Both the position numbers and the translations under genes were made by a program. The notes beneath the pieces are model-generated. The model did no database searches. It was not told where the DNA came from and was given only the letters and a program-made list of their open reading frames with translations. Of a DNA stretch of 36,640 bases, positions 34,635-36,640 are shown piece by piece (position 1 is the first letter of the stretch; each line of letters begins with the position of its first letter). Source of the DNA: Gemmatimonadota bacterium (lineage in GTDB: Bacteria; Latescibacterota; UBA2968); contig JAPOXY010000148.1 of the NCBI GenBank assembly GCA_026706845.1, positions 1 to 36,640 of the forward strand, given 5' to 3'.

Positions 34635-34672
34635 AAAAGCCCGTCAATCATCACCGATTGACGGGCTTTTGT
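34635..34672 (+). terminator. Strong terminator after tRNA-Gln
   Basis: A 15-bp perfect stem (34635-34649 with 34656-34670) with six-base loop and T-rich tail lies 12 bases after tRNA-Gln. It also lies 50 bases beyond the end of the convergent LRR gene, and probably serves both. Confidence 0.92.
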
Positions 34673-34724
34673 TTAGCTGAATAGCGGAGTCGGGCTAACG
34701 GTTTGTAATCCGTCCGAGCGCGTC

Positions 34725-36640
34725 TTATTCCGAGCAAGTTGGGCCATTGGCGTCTTCAATGTCCTGAAGCCAGGCCTGAAAGGCTGCATCAAGCGGCGCA
34801 CATAGGCCACTTTCACTCCAAAAGTGAAATATCTGTAGCTTCGTCAGCATTGTCAGACTCTGAGGTAGCGAACCAGTCAACTGATTGCCGCCAAGCCACA
34901 GTTCTGTGAGGTTTGTCAGGTTGGCCAATTCGGATGGTATCTGTCCAGTCAATTGAGTACCGTTAAGATCCAGTCTCTCAAGGTTTGTCAGGTTGGCCAA
35001 TTCGGATGGTATCTCTCCACTCAACTGATTGCCCCAGAGATTCAGTTCAGTGAGATTTGTCAGGTTGCCTAATTCCGTTGGGATCTCCCCACTTAATTGA
35101 TTGCCGTGAAGTCCCAAGAAAGTGAGATTTGTTAGGTTACTCAATTCTGTTGGGATCTGTCCACTCAATGCATTTTCGCCAAGATCCAAACCCCCAAGGT
35201 TCGTCAGGTTGGCCAATTCGGATGGTATCTCTCCACTCAACTGATTATACCAAAGGCCCAGATACCCAAGGTTCGTCAGGTTGCCCAACTCTGCTGGAAT
35301 AGAGCCAGTCAACTGATTCTCGTTAAAACTCAGGTAAGTAAGATTGGTCAGGTTGCCTAATTCCGTTGGGATCCGCCCACTCAAAAACTTATTGTGGCCA
35401 AACTCCAGATGCCCAATGTTCGTCAAGTCGCCCAATTCTGTTGGAATCTCTCCAGTCAGATTGTTCTCTCCCAGATTCAATGCTGTCACCGAGCCATCAG
35501 AAACGCCGACGCCATACCATGTGGAGATGTCGTTGTCGGTGAGCCAATTATCGTTATTTGTCCAATTATCTCCACCCGTTGCGTTATACAGTGCTACCAA
35601 TGCCTCGCGCTGGCCTGGTGGGGGTGGTGGGGCGCAAGTTGGGCCACCAGCGTCTTCAATGCCCTGAAGCCATGTCTGAAAGGCCGCATCAGATGGCGCA
35701 CATAGTCCCTCATTATTCCAAAACTGCAATCTCCTCATTCCTGTCAGCCCGGTCAGGGTTTGAGGCAGTTCACCGCTCAACTGATTATCGTTAAAATCCA
35801 GTTCCTCAAGGTTGGTTAAGTTGCTCAATTCCGGAGGAACTTCTCCTGTCAGATTATTATTCCACATGTACAGGGCCGTAACCGAACCGTCAGAAACATC
35901 AACGGCATACCATGTGGAGATGTCGTTGTCGGTGAGCCAATTGGTGTTATTTGTCCAATTGGGTCCATCTGTTGCATTATACAGTGCGACCAGTGCCTCG
36001 CGCTGGCCTGGTAGAGCACAAGTTGGGCCATCGTGATCTTCAATACCCTGAAGCCAGGCCTGAAAGGCCGCATCAGACGGCGCACATAATCCTCCACCTC
36101 CAAAGTTAAATCTCTCCAGCTTTGTTAGCATCGTCAGGCTCTGAGGCAGCGCACCACTCAATTTGTTTCCAACAAGTTCCATTACCTCAAGGTTGGACAA
36201 GTTCCCCAGTTCTACGGGAACTGAACCACTCAACTCATTACCGAAAAGTTTTAGTGATCTGAGGCTGTTCAGGTTACCCAATTCTGCAGGGATTTCCCCA
36301 GTCAACTGATTCCTGTAAAGAGTGAGTTCCTCAAGGTTGGAAAGATTGCCCAATTCTGTTGGAATTGAACCACTGAATTGATTAGTGTGAAGATTCAGGC
36401 GAGTGAGGTTGGACAGGTTGCTTAATTCCGTTGGGATCTCACCGCTTAACTGATTATTCCAAATATTCAGTGCATTAAGGTTGGCCAGGTTCCCTAATTC
36501 CGCAGGGATCGCACCGCTCAACTGATTATCATGAAGATTCATTTCCTCCAGGTTTGTCAGGTTACCCAATTCTGTTGGGATCTCCCCACTCAACGCATTG
36601 TTGTTAAGAGCCAGGTGCTTGAGATTGGTGAGGTTACCCA
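34725..36640 (-). CDS. Plant-type leucine-rich-repeat protein, N-terminal part beyond the window
   Basis: 638 codons remain open to the right edge; the frame has no credible start inside. It is built of 24-residue repeats with consensus LxxNQLSGEIPTELGNLTNLxxL, the plant-specific LRR class also common in large bacterial surface proteins. The array is broken into blocks. Each block ends in a cap GLCAPSDAAFQAWLQGIEDxxGPTC (three copies), and two are followed by a new N-cap GQREALVALYNATxGxNWTNNxNWL and DGSVTALxxxxNNLTGE. The protein ends directly after the last cap (GPTCSE), with no sorting signal. Such proteins are usually secreted and bind proteins or sugars; the ligand is unknown. Confidence 0.88.
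   Translation of the reverse strand, partial: GNLTNLKHLALNNNALSGEIPTELGNLTNLEEMNLHDNQLSGAIPAELGNLANLNALNIWNNQLSGEIPTELSNLSNLTRLNLHTNQFSGSIPTELGNLSNLEELTLYRNQLTGEIPAELGNLNSLRSLKLFGNELSGSVPVELGNLSNLEVMELVGNKLSGALPQSLTMLTKLERFNFGGGGLCAPSDAAFQAWLQGIEDHDGPTCALPGQREALVALYNATDGPNWTNNTNWLTDNDISTWYAVDVSDGSVTALYMWNNNLTGEVPPELSNLTNLEELDFNDNQLSGELPQTLTGLTGMRRLQFWNNEGLCAPSDAAFQTWLQGIEDAGGPTCAPPPPPGQREALVALYNATGGDNWTNNDNWLTDNDISTWYGVGVSDGSVTALNLGENNLTGEIPTELGDLTNIGHLEFGHNKFLSGRIPTELGNLTNLTYLSFNENQLTGSIPAELGNLTNLGYLGLWYNQLSGEIPSELANLTNLGGLDLGENALSGQIPTELSNLTNLTFLGLHGNQLSGEIPTELGNLTNLTELNLWGNQLSGEIPSELANLTNLERLDLNGTQLTGQIPSELANLTNLTELWLGGNQLTGSLPQSLTMLTKLQIFHFWSESGLCAPLDAAFQAWLQDIEDANGPTCSE

Noticed and set aside
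34698-34713. Anticodon-arm-like sequence (acggtttgtaatccgt) that would read UGU (Thr)
   Set aside because: No acceptor or T-arm can be found around it; possibly a tRNA scrap, more likely chance.
34725-36593. Start of the LRR gene at 36593
   Set aside because: This is a TTG within an LRR unit; the frame and the repeat pattern continue unbroken to the window edge, so the gene is partial.

Overview
The window is bacterial. Shine-Dalgarno sequences sit ahead of many starts, the sigma factors and promoters are of bacterial type, there is a VapBC module, and several genes overlap by ATGA. No gene in it fixes the phylum. Two unrelated secreted proteins carry dockerin-like Asp-rich repeats of the 'D-x-D-G-D-G...DFLxF...FG' kind. 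Together with TIGR03435/DUF3738 modules, Reg_prop histidine kinases and many large P-loop ATPases, this recalls uncultured FCB-type lineages such as Latescibacterota or Poribacteria. That placement is an inference from protein style.

Layout. (1) 1-245: 5' part of a Panacea/DUF4065 gene that runs off the left edge. (2) 382-4155, minus: four-gene operon of ECF sigma factor, zinc-finger anti-sigma factor, TlpA thioredoxin fused to a DUF3738-like domain, and a secreted protein with an internal duplication. It ends at a hairpin terminator. (3) 4268-11288, plus: a large secreted carbohydrate-type protein flanked by two copies of a 48-bp palindrome-containing repeat, a YwaF-type membrane protein, then a Reg_prop/Y_Y_Y sensor histidine kinase broken by a frameshift and an in-frame amber stop. 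(4) 11260-12816, minus: a dockerin-bearing GH113-like protein. (5) 12817-20792: an accessory-looking island. A two-gene operon encodes two different STAND/archaeal-ATPase-like NTPases, the second with eight near-identical 43-residue TPR-like repeats. Then come a vapBC module, a scrap resembling the 3' end of the GH113-like gene, and a paralogue of the TPR-NTPase with only three clear repeats. Both NTPase loci have elaborate palindromic, GTTGAC-containing promoter regions. (6) 20865-22957, minus: a membrane-anchored ATPase and a YdjM-like membrane protein, preceded by a consensus sigma-54 promoter and upstream TGTTTCA/TGAAACA sites. (7) 23200-32651, minus: a tightly packed six-gene cluster of nnr, carB split into two genes, a TPR-TonB lipoprotein, pyrK and a dockerin-bearing HExxH protease. 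(8) 32804-34670, plus: tRNA-Ser(UGA), tRNA-Ser(GCU), gltX and tRNA-Gln(CUG), ending in a strong terminator. (9) 34725-36640, minus: a plant-type leucine-rich-repeat protein that continues past the right edge.

The best candidates for something undescribed are the NTPase island (13013-20792), with its paired ATPases, repeat-number difference and shared operator style, and the sigma-54-controlled ATPase/YdjM pair (20865-23092).
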